A stretch of DNA of 64,000 bases from Strigamia acuminata (lineage: Eukaryota; Arthropoda; Chilopoda; Geophilomorpha; Linotaeniidae): NCBI GenBank assembly GCA_949358305.1, contig OX442315.1, positions 9,822,427 through 9,886,426 on the forward strand, in the 5' to 3' direction. Position numbers and translations under genes: made by a program. Numbering within the stretch: the stretch's first letter is position 1; the number at the start of each line of letters is the position of its first letter. The notes under the pieces are model-generated. The model searched no databases. It worked only from the letters and a program-made list of their open reading frames with translations, and had not been told where the DNA came from. Shown piece after piece: positions 31,454 through 41,668 of this stretch.

Positions 31454-31930
31454 ATGGCGAGCAACAGCGCTACCGGAAGCGGAACACCCATAACTCTTAC
31501 AAACGATCGTCCATTTATCAGAGTTCAATTAAAAAAGCTCACTTGCCTCGCTCTAGTGGCTACGCAATCAAGCGAATGCATCATTAGTGAAGATCTGTTT
31601 AAACAAACCTGCTACTCAAAACACCTTGTCAATAAACTGAAGCGTAACATTCGTCGTGACGTTAATGGTAATCCTCACGAAATAATTGGAGGAGTAATGC
31701 TCACAGTTGAATGGAAACAACGGGATATTAAAATTTGCTTCGTTGAATGTGCCGCATTGAATCGAATACATTATGCTGGGACGTGACTACGTGGATGGTT
31801 GGGATTTGAACATCAATGATGTCATGCAGACAATTGATTCTCCTGTTCTGGAGTTATTTGGAGTCCCCTTTGAATTTGTAAACGCGAATTATTTAATGGT
31901 CGAAAAATACAGTCTGCATTGTGCCCAATG
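31454..31930 (+). pseudogene. Retropepsin-like ORF, frameshifted (copy A)
   Basis: The first frame (31454-31786, 110 codons) resembles the N-half of a clan AA aspartic protease: RPFIRVQLKKLTCLALVATQSSECIISEDLF, where A-T-Q stands at the position of the catalytic D-[ST]-G. The frame ends just before the C-terminal retropepsin signature, which is readable one frame over as MLGRDYVDGWDLNIND and continues to a stop near 31930. So either a one-base frameshift or a programmed shift separates the halves. Both duplicates have it, so it predates the duplication. TATA box and 5'UTR intron precede it. Probably a decayed or domesticated fragment of a retroelement protease, catalytically inactive. Confidence 0.6.
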
Positions 31931-31934
31931 ATAG

Positions 31935-33114
31935 CACTGCAAAAAATTTTGGATTTTCAAAAAAAAAGTAGTTGGAAAGTTAATGGTGAAATTGCATAAA
32001 TTCCAGTTTGGAAATATAATGGAAAGAAAATGTGAAATATTTTATGGAAAGTTGAATTTCTGTAAATTTACAACACTGAAAGATGATGTTGTAAGTTTTT
32101 GTTAAATGTATGGAAAGCTAATGTAAACTAGGTTTAGAAATTTAAATTTCTACAAATTTTCAACACTGAAAGATGATGTTGCAAATTATTGTAATTGTAT
32201 GGAATGTTAATGCAAATTAGATTTGGAAATTTGTATTTCCATTCATTTCACAAGCCTAAAAGTCAATGACTAAAGATCCTATGTTAACAGCTTTTAAAAT
32301 TTATGGGTTTATCACCAGATGGCGAAATTAATTCAAAACTAATTCAAAATTTATATTTATTAAATATGGGATTGGTTTTGTCATTTCTACTTCAACAAAT
32401 AAGTAGATTATTATTGTTAGAGTTGGATAAATTAAAAAGTTGACACAAATTTTGTAGAGTAACATTTTAATTTGATTCTAGAATTTGTTACACCATCATA
32501 CCAATGCAAGTTTTAATCACTGCTTTCAGTTGATTTTGCTGATATTTTTGTATTAGGCTATGATTATAGCCTTGGTTTATGAATTCAGGATTCAAGATTA
32601 TTGGATTCAAGATTAATAAATTCAAAATTCAGAATTCAGGATTCAGGAATGAATTCAGGATTTAGAATTTAGAATTCAGGATTCAGGATTCAGGATTTAG
32701 AATTTAGAATTCAGGATTCAGGATTCAGGAAATGAATTCAGGATTCAGGATTCAGGAATGAATTCAGGATTTAGAATTTATGATTCAGGAATGAATTCAG
32801 AATTCAAGATTCAGAAATGGATTCAGGATTCAGGATTCAGGATTCAGAAACAAATTCAGGATTCATTATTCAGGATTCAGGAATGAATTCAGGATTCAGA
32901 ATTCAGGATTCAGGAATGAATTCAGGATTCAGAATTCAGGATTCAGGAGTGAATCCTCTGCATATTTTCAGGATGTATTGAATTTTTATGAAAATTTCTA
33001 GGGATTTATTTTTCCGAGATTTATTTTGAGATTTAACTAGTTTAGAATTTTTATTCAAAAAGAAATATCAAATTTTATATTTGGAAAGTTGTTATTTATT
33101 GATGGGAAACTCAT
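31935..33114. mobile_element. MITE B copy with GAATTC minisatellite (copy A)
   Basis: Starts CACTGCAAAAAATTTTGGAT and equals the complement of the right side of element B (22122 leftwards). It then has an expanded GGATTCAGGAATGAATTCA minisatellite (32600-32955) and sequence complementary to 9030-9070. It ends abruptly at the gypsy-2 RT junction without a second terminal repeat. The stop codon of the gypsy-2 frame (33111-33113) derives from this element. Confidence 0.75.
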
Positions 33115-34800
33115 AAACGCGGTGCTTTCCCTGGCGCATTAATCAACATAAAAGGTGCTGCATACGGTGAGGAGCTGTGTTCAATTATTCCCGCCTCCAA
33201 CAGTTGGTCTATATCTATAATACCTTCCAAAACTTTTACTTGCGCCTCTGGTATTGTGTAAGGTCTCTTACATACTGGCACTTCATCTGTGAGGTGTATT
33301 TCATGGTTCATTTTATCTGTGCGCCCCAACCCGAAGATATCCATGGGAAAAACATCAATGTATTCAATAAGTAGATCCTCAATTAATGATTTGTTTAAAT
33401 CTTCCAAATGATCCAGCTTAAAATCTGTTACTGTAATGGTGGGTTTGACTGGTAGTATAGACGTGATTGAATATCCGTCGCACTCCCCCATTTTAAAAGG
33501 ATTTGTCTGAATCAGCGAGTCCATTTCCTCGATATGATTGAAGAATGAATCGTCTCCTTTTTGACTTTCCCACCAATTTTCAACGTTAACGACTAACTCC
33601 CTCGGAAGCTGTTGCCATGGCAAATCTTCCTTAACACCCTTAGTGTCTTGTAGTGCCAAAAAAAATCCATTGCAACTTTTCTGAACTGGAGGAAAACCAT
33701 CTTCCTTTAGTCTGCTCCTTTGGTAAGTAACGTTGGCTAACACTTGCACAGGTTTTGTCAAATTTGGAAAACATATTTTGTTTGTACCTGCATCTATTCT
33801 AGCCCTGAATTGTTGTGGTAAATCTAACCCCATTATTCCACTCAGTTTGCCTTTGTATTCTGCGGTGGTAGTGTAGATATACATCCAATGATCAACACTT
33901 GTGTCCCCCACGGTGATGTGTAATTTTATCTTTTTAATCAATTGCATGTCGTCGCCTGCTACCCCCGTCAGAACACAATCTATTTTGTCTTCTTCGTAAC
34001 TTACGTTATGCGCTAATAATTCCTGCCATATACCAATGGCCAAAACGCTAGCAGATGCACTTGTATCTATCATAAAACTAACTGGTACATCTCCAATGCT
34101 TGCTTTGATCCAGTACAGATGCGTGACTGGGTTTATTCTCAAGGCCTTCAACCCACCTATATGGCGTATTATCTGCTTTCCCTTAGTCCTTACATCAAAA
34201 TCTGTCAAAGTTGCTGCACTACTTGTGCCTAGGAATCCCAATACCTCAGCCACCCAATTGTAAAACTTCTTTGATCTTTTCCATTTGTGTTTAGTGAAAC
34301 CCATCATAAGTCTTCCTTTTATCCTGAACAAAAGCCCAAACCTGAGCAGAAATTTATTCCCTTTATTGTTTAGTACCCTGATTTGTGACCTCCCTAATTC
34401 TCTCACTTTCCTAGCAGCTGATAAAACTCTCGCCCCTTGCCTTACTAGGCCCTGGATTGAATAAAACATGTCCATACAGAATCCCCTGGCTGCAGATCCT
34501 AACTGAAATCCTGCCCTTACCAGAAACCCTGCAGAAAATCCACAAATAATCAAAGCATAAACCCCATACAGAAAAAACATACAGAGAAACCATTGCCATT
34601 GCTTAACCCATTGCGTTGTGTTCCTTTTGTGATCGTGTTCGACAATGCGATCATCATCTCTGCTCTGTACCTCCTGGTTGACCCTTTGCACTGAGAGATC
34701 CGTAACCCGTGTACCACTTGGTGTGTCACTTTCCCCCAATACAGTTACATCATCAGAAAAACAATTGGCCTCCCATTCAATCAATTCCCTCTCATAGACT
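33115..34800 (-). pseudogene. Gypsy-2 protease-RT fragment (copy A)
   Basis: A frame of about 557 codons. It opens with acidic/Asp-rich residues, then a strongly hydrophobic segment (WFLCMFFLYGVYALIICGFSAGFLV, about 70-95), a basic stretch, and an aspartic protease (FMIDTSASASVLA about 235; Ser replaces the Gly of D-T-G; GIMGLDL later). It ends with the first RT block (CKRPYTIPEAQVKVLEG...GIIEHSSSPYAAPFMLI). RT is cut at 33114 by MITE B. The right side is interrupted at 34800 by gypsy-1; the upstream Gag lies at 39796-40916. A membrane-spanning segment before the protease is unusual for gypsy Pol. Confidence 0.82.
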
Positions 34801-34959
34801 TTAATAAAGTTGCAATAAAGTTGGATAAAGTTAGAGGACAGCCATGTTGTACGGTAAAATTAACATAAGTGATTTATTTAACAAAATTATACAGGTGGCG
34901 CTGCGGAAGGCAAGCGCGTCATGAAATAGCACATTTTAAAGATGGGGTCGGAACACCCC
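34801..34959 (-). repeat. 3' LTR of gypsy-1
   Basis: Plus-strand TTAATAAAGTTGCAATAAAG...GGAACACCCC. A purine-rich tract AAGGGGATACT (complement of 34960-34975) adjoins it and is the likely PPT. Confidence 0.85.
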
Positions 34960-35106
34960 AGTATCCCCTTAATTGAAGAACAACCAGGGAGTCAATTACA
35001 AAGGTAAACTAAAAACATTAAAGTTAAACAATGAAATCAAAATGTAACAAAAGATTAATAAAAAGGTTTACAATAATAAAAACGAATCAAATCAATTATC
35101 ACAACA

Positions 35107-38100
35107 TCACTGAAAACCATAGAATTTAGTTTTGTTCTTAACTCGAGTTGAAGGTGGCCTACGAGTGACCTGCGGAGGCAATTGCTGAGCAGGTTGAGGA
35201 ACACGAGGCATCGGTGGCGGAGAAGGCGGCAACGGTGGAAGAGCAGGAAGCGGCAATGGCGCACGAAACGGTGGCGGTAGTATCGGAGCTGCAGGTGAGT
35301 CAGGAACCAATACAGCATCAGGTTGAGGCAGGACGACAGGCGGAACCAAACATGCAGTTTGTGGCATTACGAATGGACCCGAGCTGCATACATCCCCTTC
35401 AATTGGAAGAGGCGGTCCAATTGTTGCACGTTTCCGCAATTGGTCAACGTGACGAGACCACAACACTCCAGCCGCAATTTCAACGACGTACGTTGTTGAG
35501 GAAACAATCTCTTTCACGATGCCGGGAATCCACTTATCCGAATGACGGTAATCTCGAACGAAAACCGCATCACCAACTGCAAAACTCCTTGCAGTTTCCA
35601 ACAATGCCGAGTTCGGTAGGAGGCGCGGATTGAGGAGGTGAAGTCTAGTACGCATCGTACGCCGCAAAAAAATTTCTGCAGGCGTCTTCTTCGTCGTCAC
35701 GTGCGGTGTCGATCTATAGGAGAATAGAAATTGTCGGAGGGAATCAATGGGGGAGAATTTCAAAGCAACAAATTTCTCCATTTGTCGTTTAAACGTTCCG
35801 ACAAATCCTTCAACTGCTCCGTTTGTTGCCGGGTGGTATGGCGGTGAGAAAGTATGCCGAATACCATTTTCTTCAAGGAATTCACGGAATTCATTCGCCG
35901 TGAATTGCGGGCCATTATCGGAATGCACGTGGATGGGCAGTCCATGCTGGCAAAACCAGTCTTGTAAAACGTCGATCGTTGCAGCAGCTGTGGTCGAGGT
36001 CATGGCGCGAACTTCGCACCATTTCGATTTAGCATCAACTGCCAACAAAAACGTCTTGCCCAGAAATGGTCCCGCGAAATCTATATGGACGCGTCCCCAA
36101 ATTTCGTCCGGAATTGGCCAACGAACGGTGGACGTGCGAGGCGGATCAGGCAACGAGCGCTGGCAGGCATCACAGCAGCGCACTGTCCGCTCGATATCGG
36201 CGTCAATGGCTGGCCACCAAACTGTAGATCGTGCCAAGGATTTGGTCCTCACAATGCCAAAGTGGCCTGCGTGCAACTCGACGAGGATCGACGCACGCAA
36301 GTCCACAGGAACAACTAATCTGTCGTGGAGAAATAAAAATTCATTGTATAAAGAAAACGAATCCCGATGCTTGTAGAAGTCTTTCATCTCAGGCTTGTGT
36401 TTTTGCCAACCATGGCGCACGCAACGAATCACCTCTTGTAAAAGAGAATCCGCCACATACGCCGCTTCAAGGGATGGTTTGGACACAGGAAAAGCTGTTA
36501 AAGAGAAAGAAAAAATCGCATTAATGTCGAAATCGAAATCTTCAGATGTATCCACGATTGGTTGAGGGTTTCGAGACAACCCGTCGGCGATTGCATTATC
36601 AGCAGCTGGCAGATGGGCAATGTCGTAATCATATGCCGACAAAAACATGGCCCACCTGTGCAATCGAGCGGCCACCACCTGGTTACAGCCTTTCTTATCC
36701 CCAAAAATGGAGACAAGTGGCTTGTGGTCGGTTCGCAAGGTGAAGCGACGACCAAAGAGGTAGTGGTGGAATTTACGAATTCCATAGATGATCGCGTAGC
36801 CCTCGCGCTCGATTTGCGCATAATTGCGCTGGGCGGGAGACAACAACGATGAAGCAAAAGCGATGGGGCGGTGTTGGCCATTCTCGTCACAATGTGACAA
36901 AAACGCACCGACGCCCACAGGGGAAGCGTCCACTGTTAAATACACTTCCTTCTTTTGGTCGTAATGCACAAGAGCCGAATCAACAGACACCGACTCGCGC
37001 ACTTTTAACCACGTTTTCTCGTGCAAGTCCAGCCATTCCCACTTCGCGTCGTCTCGCGTCAGGCGATACAACGGTTCAAGCAATGTGGAAAGGTTACTGA
37101 TGAAACGGCCGTAGTAATTTACGAGCCCAACAAACGATTTCAGCGACGTCACGTCGGTGGGCCGATTGGAGTTACGCAATGGCGCCAACTTGGACTCGAT
37201 GGGCGAAATACCATGCTTCGAAATACGGAGGCCGAGGAAGTCGACGTAATCACATAAAAATTTACACTTGCCTCGATTCAAAGTCAAATTTGCTCCGTTG
37301 AAAGCGCCAAGTAATGAGTCCAAATTCGCCAAGTGGTCCTTGTTCGTTGGTCCAGTGACTGCCGAGTCGTCAATGAATGGCTGCGTATTGCCAACGTCCG
37401 CTGTTAAAATGTCCATCGTACGTTGAAACAATGCCGGCGCAGTCGAGATTCCGTAGAAAAGTCTATTAACTTGAAATAAACCAAGATGGGTATTAATGGT
37501 GCATAATTCAGAGCTGGCAGCGGTCAAACGAAGCTGGTTGTAAGCATGATTCATGTCGAGGATTGAATACGACTCTCCCCCCGACAAGTTTGAAGCCACG
37601 TCGGCAAACAATGGCAACGGATACGAGCACGGGAGAACTGCTTTGTTTACTGTCCGATTGTAGCATCCCGCTATTTTAATAGTGCCGTCCGATTTCTTCA
37701 CATGCATTATTGGTGTCGCCCAACGTGAAGAAGCCACTGGCGTGATGATTCCGAGCGCTTGGAGACGTCTAAGTTCCACTTCAAGAGCTGGTTTGACTGC
37801 GAGTGGCACCGGGTAAGCTTTCAAAAAAATAGGGTTGAAATTAGGGTCGATGTCGATACTCACCGGTGCCACGTTGTAGCAGCCAATTTCGTCCCGAAAA
37901 ACGTTTTCATGCTTCTGTAAAATAGAATTTAACGTATTACGGTCGTCTGCGCTCGCCGAGCATTGCGGAGCAGCATCTTTAGCTGCCGCCGCCTTGCGGG
38001 AAGCCAATCCACACGCAGGGGCAGCGACAATCGACGGAGAAAGCGGCTCGTCGCGCGGCGCAGGCAGCGGTTCCGTGTCGCGAGTTGGAGCGACGGTAGA

Positions 38101-39462
38101 CGTCAAATCAGGCTCCGGATCAGGTGGATGCTTGGCTCGCTGACGAATCGCACGTTTGCGAGCTGACTTCGATGGAACTCCCGGCTTGGCTTGGTAAACT
38201 ACAGCGCGCAGCGCTGCACCAGCGACGTTGAGGAGACCGAAAATGTCCATCCAATCGCGACCTAACAACGGGACTTGGCCGTGCTCAGCCACACACAACG
38301 GTAAGGTGAACGATTTGCCGTCGTATTCAACAGGAACAGTGCACACACCCGCCATTGGCAAGGCGTGGCCGTCGTACGATGACAGTTCGGTGCCGAGCGA
38401 CTGAAGTGGGAAATTCGAAAAGTGCTTGACGTACATCTCGCGACTAATGATCGTCGCTCCCGCTCCGGTGTCGATTTCCATCCAGAGGAGAATTTCAGCA
38501 ATTCGAAGCTCCAGTACCAAAGGTTTGGTGTGGCGAAGGGCAACTGAGTTCACCGAGTTCGGGGTTTGCAGTTCCTTCGTGCGGACGGCGTAAAACGTCA
38601 ATTTTCGAGGTGCTGACGTCGTCGTGTGGTGAGCGCTCGTAGTCGATTTTGTGGCGCGACAAATGGGCTTAATGTGGCCCTCAATGCCGCAACCGTGGCA
38701 TTTTGCAGTACGGAAACGACAGTCGTCCTGGCGATGGCCAGTTCTGCCGCAATGTTTGCACTTTTTAGCGTCGTGCTGCAGCTTCGAATGGTCCGACTGC
38801 TGGTGCTGTCCGGAGGTGCCCCTCGAGGAGCGTTTGCCTCCTTTTTGCGAGTTCGCATGTGGTCGTGATGAATTTCCTGACTTGTGCAGCTGATGAATGG
38901 ACTGTTGCGCATCTACAAAACTGGATACGTCTGCTCCGGCGATTTCGGCGGAAGTTGCGGCTTCGAGGGCCAACGCAAAAGTCAAATCCTTCTGCATGTA
39001 GAGCGTCTCTTGAACTTGCCGCATATTGAGTCCAATCACAAATTGATTTCGCATCTCGTCATCTTGATTATCTTCGAAGTCGCAATATTTCGTGAGCGAG
39101 TGCAAAGCGGCCGCAAAATCGCTTACGAACTCGCCTTTGTTGCGTTTTCTCGCACGAAAGCGGACGATTTCGCCCTGCTTGACCGGTTTTGGCTTTTGAT
39201 TTTTGATCATTAAATCAGTTAACTGCTTGAACGTCAACTCCGTCGGCTTCTTTGGGCGAGCGAGATCCACGAACTTGGCAAAAGTAGCCATCCCCACACA
39301 GGCCAAAAGCGTATTAACTTTTTCCGTGTCCGCGACGATTTTGTTGCAGGAAAAGACGCACTCCATCTGCATAATGTACGTCTCCCAGTCGTCGAGCGGG
39401 TTGTACTTCTCGGGTGCCGCAACCAAAGGCATTTCGAAACGATAAAGTTGGCAAAATTTCAA
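35107..39462 (-). CDS. Gypsy-1 Gag-Pol polyprotein, intact
   Basis: 1451 residues, no stops or shifts; a second Met 10 codons in (MPLVAAPEKYNPLDDW) is an alternative start. Domains: retrotransposon Gag (about 20-180); two CCHC knuckles, CKHCGRTGHRQDDC and CHGCGIEGHIKPIC (about 235-260); protease DTGAGATII (about 329) with LLGRDW; RT with LDMNHAYNQL (about 634) and FIDD (about 695); RNase H with TVDAS (about 842) and RTDHKPL; integrase zinc region H-x-H-C-x2-C (HAGHFG...CCDACQ, about 1062-1100); core D-D-E in HIDFAGPF, SDNGPQF and GAVEGF (about 1125-1214); proline-rich tail (about 1385-1440). In the RT lead-in, AGCYN stands where C-G-D-Y is common. Gag and Pol share one frame, so any Gag excess must come from processing. 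Likely able to move. Confidence 0.95.
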   Translation of the reverse strand: MKFCQLYRFEMPLVAAPEKYNPLDDWETYIMQMECVFSCNKIVADTEKVNTLLACVGMATFAKFVDLARPKKPTELTFKQLTDLMIKNQKPKPVKQGEIVRFRARKRNKGEFVSDFAAALHSLTKYCDFEDNQDDEMRNQFVIGLNMRQVQETLYMQKDLTFALALEAATSAEIAGADVSSFVDAQQSIHQLHKSGNSSRPHANSQKGGKRSSRGTSGQHQQSDHSKLQHDAKKCKHCGRTGHRQDDCRFRTAKCHGCGIEGHIKPICRATKSTTSAHHTTTSAPRKLTFYAVRTKELQTPNSVNSVALRHTKPLVLELRIAEILLWMEIDTGAGATIISREMYVKHFSNFPLQSLGTELSSYDGHALPMAGVCTVPVEYDGKSFTLPLCVAEHGQVPLLGRDWMDIFGLLNVAGAALRAVVYQAKPGVPSKSARKRAIRQRAKHPPDPEPDLTSTVAPTRDTEPLPAPRDEPLSPSIVAAPACGLASRKAAAAKDAAPQCSASADDRNTLNSILQKHENVFRDEIGCYNVAPVSIDIDPNFNPIFLKAYPVPLAVKPALEVELRRLQALGIITPVASSRWATPIMHVKKSDGTIKIAGCYNRTVNKAVLPCSYPLPLFADVASNLSGGESYSILDMNHAYNQLRLTAASSELCTINTHLGLFQVNRLFYGISTAPALFQRTMDILTADVGNTQPFIDDSAVTGPTNKDHLANLDSLLGAFNGANLTLNRGKCKFLCDYVDFLGLRISKHGISPIESKLAPLRNSNRPTDVTSLKSFVGLVNYYGRFISNLSTLLEPLYRLTRDDAKWEWLDLHEKTWLKVRESVSVDSALVHYDQKKEVYLTVDASPVGVGAFLSHCDENGQHRPIAFASSLLSPAQRNYAQIEREGYAIIYGIRKFHHYLFGRRFTLRTDHKPLVSIFGDKKGCNQVVAARLHRWAMFLSAYDYDIAHLPAADNAIADGLSRNPQPIVDTSEDFDFDINAIFSFSLTAFPVSKPSLEAAYVADSLLQEVIRCVRHGWQKHKPEMKDFYKHRDSFSLYNEFLFLHDRLVVPVDLRASILVELHAGHFGIVRTKSLARSTVWWPAIDADIERTVRCCDACQRSLPDPPRTSTVRWPIPDEIWGRVHIDFAGPFLGKTFLLAVDAKSKWCEVRAMTSTTAAATIDVLQDWFCQHGLPIHVHSDNGPQFTANEFREFLEENGIRHTFSPPYHPATNGAVEGFVGTFKRQMEKFVALKFSPIDSLRQFLFSYRSTPHVTTKKTPAEIFLRRTMRTRLHLLNPRLLPNSALLETARSFAVGDAVFVRDYRHSDKWIPGIVKEIVSSTTYVVEIAAGVLWSRHVDQLRKRATIGPPLPIEGDVCSSGPFVMPQTACLVPPVVLPQPDAVLVPDSPAAPILPPPFRAPLPLPALPPLPPSPPPMPRVPQPAQQLPPQVTRRPPSTRVKNKTKFYGFQ

Positions 39463-39602
39463 ACAAGAAAACTCACGGCAAAAATTTAGGCCTAGCGGTC
39501 AACACGTGGTCACGAACTCGTGGTCAGCGGCGAAGAGTTCATCCAAAGTTTTCCAAAAGAGCACAAAAGTTCGTAAAGTTACTGAATTCAGTCATCTACC
39601 AT

Positions 39603-39615
39603 CTCTCGTCGCCAA
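39603..39615 (-). promoter_or_regulatory. Primer-binding site region of gypsy-1
   Basis: The complement reads TTGGCGACGAGAG directly after the 5' LTR. TGGCGAC leaders adjoin the LTR in many metazoan gypsy elements. Confidence 0.6.
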
Positions 39616-39790
39616 TTAATGTGTTCTTGTGGAATGATGATTGCAATAAAGTTGGATAAAGTTAGAGGACAGCCATGTTGTACGGTAAAATTAACATAAG
39701 TGATTTATTTAACAAAATTATACAGGTGGCGCTGCGGAAGGCAAGCGCGTCATGAAATAGCACATTTTAAAGATGGGGTCGGAACACCCC
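39616..39790 (-). repeat. 5' LTR of gypsy-1
   Basis: 175 bp; matches 34801-34959 from TTGCAATAAAGTTGG to GGAACACCCC. The outermost bases TTAAT are shared, with about 16 bp missing from the left copy. Confidence 0.85.
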
Positions 39791-39795
39791 AGACT

Positions 39796-40916
39796 TCATA
39801 GCGGTTAGTAATGTCCTCTATATCAGGCGTGTATCTACTATTTTCCACCTCACAGTGGTCGAAACGGTTGGGAATGTCCTTTAAACTTGGCGTGTTTTCC
39901 TCCTTTCTCATTTCTATCCTTCCCTCTGTGTCTAATGTCCCTACTGAAAAACCAAAAGCTTTAAAAACGGCCGTAACCCATCGTCAACTTGTAAAACTTC
40001 TAATTCCTTGTACTCCCCAAAATCTCCCTGACCTGTCGTTACAACTATTTGGACTGTGATGGGACTTGGTTCTTGCTCCATCTGCCTTCCCAGTTTAACG
40101 GTTTCTCTGGGATTGGCTGACTCTTTTCAGTTTCCTTCAAGTCATCCTTCTTCTCCCCGGACTGTCCTTTCGTCCAAGGCTTCCTTTTAAATCTTGGCTT
40201 GGAATTCTGTTGTCTTCCCTCGTTGTTGGCACATTTGAAACTGCCATGTCTCTTTCCTCCACACAACGAGCATTTCCAGTTTTGTTTAGGGCCCTGCATT
40301 TCTTGTTCCAATGGCCCTCTTCCTGGCATTTAAAACACGCTGTACCCTTTGGTGTACTTTCTACCCCACTAACTCGAGCCACTGGCTTCTGTTGTATTGC
40401 TAGTGTCAGGTCTTTAATCGCTCTGAGGATTGAATCAAACTTGTCTGGTTCTAGGTCTTTTTGCTTTGGTGTTGCGTTAGCACTAGCCAATTCTAACTTT
40501 GCCAGTCCCGAATTTCCAGTATTTGCATAAAAGGAAAGTGCCATTTCCTGCTTCGCCGTCCAGGCAGCCTGGCTGAACCTATCGAACTTGGCGTGCCTTG
40601 TTTCACGCACCCCAAATCTTGCTAGTAACATCTTTTCAAATTCTGCCATCACTTCACAATCCATAGCTACGTCGTGTTCATCTATCCATATCCTTGCTTC
40701 ATCATAGAACTTAGAACGCATTAGGCTGCAAGTGAAGCTCTCACTCCACTTGTCTAGTTTGGCAGCAGCCTTGGCATTTATGAAGCACCTATTTTTGCAC
40801 CTTTTCCATTGCCTGAAAATTTAGGCACTAGACTTTGCATCATTGAGGGTGTGATGTCACCCTTCTCTTCCTTTTCTTCCTCTTTGTTGTTTGCTTCTTC
40901 AGCCATACTAACAAAC
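39796..40916 (-). pseudogene. Gypsy-2 Gag (copy A), frameshifted
   Basis: Starts at an ATG at 40916 (MAEEANNKEGE-like), is shifted near 40790, and continues from 40721 with an alpha-helical Gag core (FYDEARIWIDEHDVAMDC...MLLARFGVRETRHAKF) and a CCHC knuckle CFKCQEEGHWNKKC. A single-base deletion in a G run at about 40291 (GTTTAGGGCC versus GTTTAGGGGCC in copy B) shifts the frame just before the second knuckle. The remainder, with CSLCGGKRHGSFKC, is read in another frame (40045-40329). Copy B keeps the knuckle region open. Confidence 0.8.
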
Positions 40917-41668
40917 AAATATTGACAGTGTTGTAGAATGGATGCAAATTCCATCAACAGTTGTAAACAGGAGTTTTCTAAATTTAAACCTGATCTTTCA
41001 GTAACTAAAGCCAGTCTTCCTATTGTCTATCAACAACAGAACTGGATTAGAAATAATTCCAATCCTGTGTCTAACACTTAAAACCAAAAACCAAAAAGTC
41101 AAAAATTCCAAAAAAAAATTCTGAAATCAGACTAAAATACGTTTAATCCAACTCAAACTTCCAAAAGTCAAGCAATGTTTAAGTCAAAATCTCTTAAATT
41201 ATTTAAAATCCCCTAAAGAATTTAAAATTCCTTAAAGAATTTAACTGTGTCAAAATTCACAGTACCGTAATCTGCTGAGCTATGCATCCTGTTTCCTAAT
41301 CCCCTAAAGTATGTCTCCAAAAATTTTTGCTGAGAACAATAGAGCCTATCTAGGGTAATCCAACACAAAGGAATTCCAACATCTGGAAATTCCACAAAAT
41401 ATACTTTTGGTTTATTCAACCAATACATTTATCCCCAAAAAATACTAGAAAAAGGAAAAATGGAAAAGAAATGCACAAATCCACACTGAATTCGGATCCA
41501 CACTAATTGCTTACATGTGATTTAACAACATAACCCTTGTCAAATCAGTAACAAAAATCAAATGCCCAAAAAATTTAATTTTTTGACCCCCAATATCTAA
41601 TTTTCTTTAACACTAACTTAGTTAAAAAAAATCACTAAACAATCAGTTTTCCAATGTCACGACACCAT
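40917..41668 (-). other. Gypsy-2 leader (copy A), no gene seen
   Basis: 5' leader of gypsy-2, AT-rich, non-coding. 41656-41667 read on the complement gives TGGTGTCGTGAC right after the LTR end, a plausible PBS. The part from 41259 onwards has no partner in copy B, which is cut at 53942. Confidence 0.5.

Larger units (their letters stand above)
34801..39790 (-). mobile_element. Complete Ty3/gypsy element (gypsy-1), TSD AGACT
   Basis: 4990 bp inserted in copy A and absent from copy B. AGACT flanks both sides (34796-34800, 39791-39795). LTRs at 34801-34959 (159 bp) and 39616-39790 (175 bp) are nearly identical, the left one lacking a short stretch near its outer end. One uninterrupted Gag-Pol frame fills the interior. 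Intact coding plus the empty site in copy B mark it as the youngest retroelement in the window. Confidence 0.95.
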
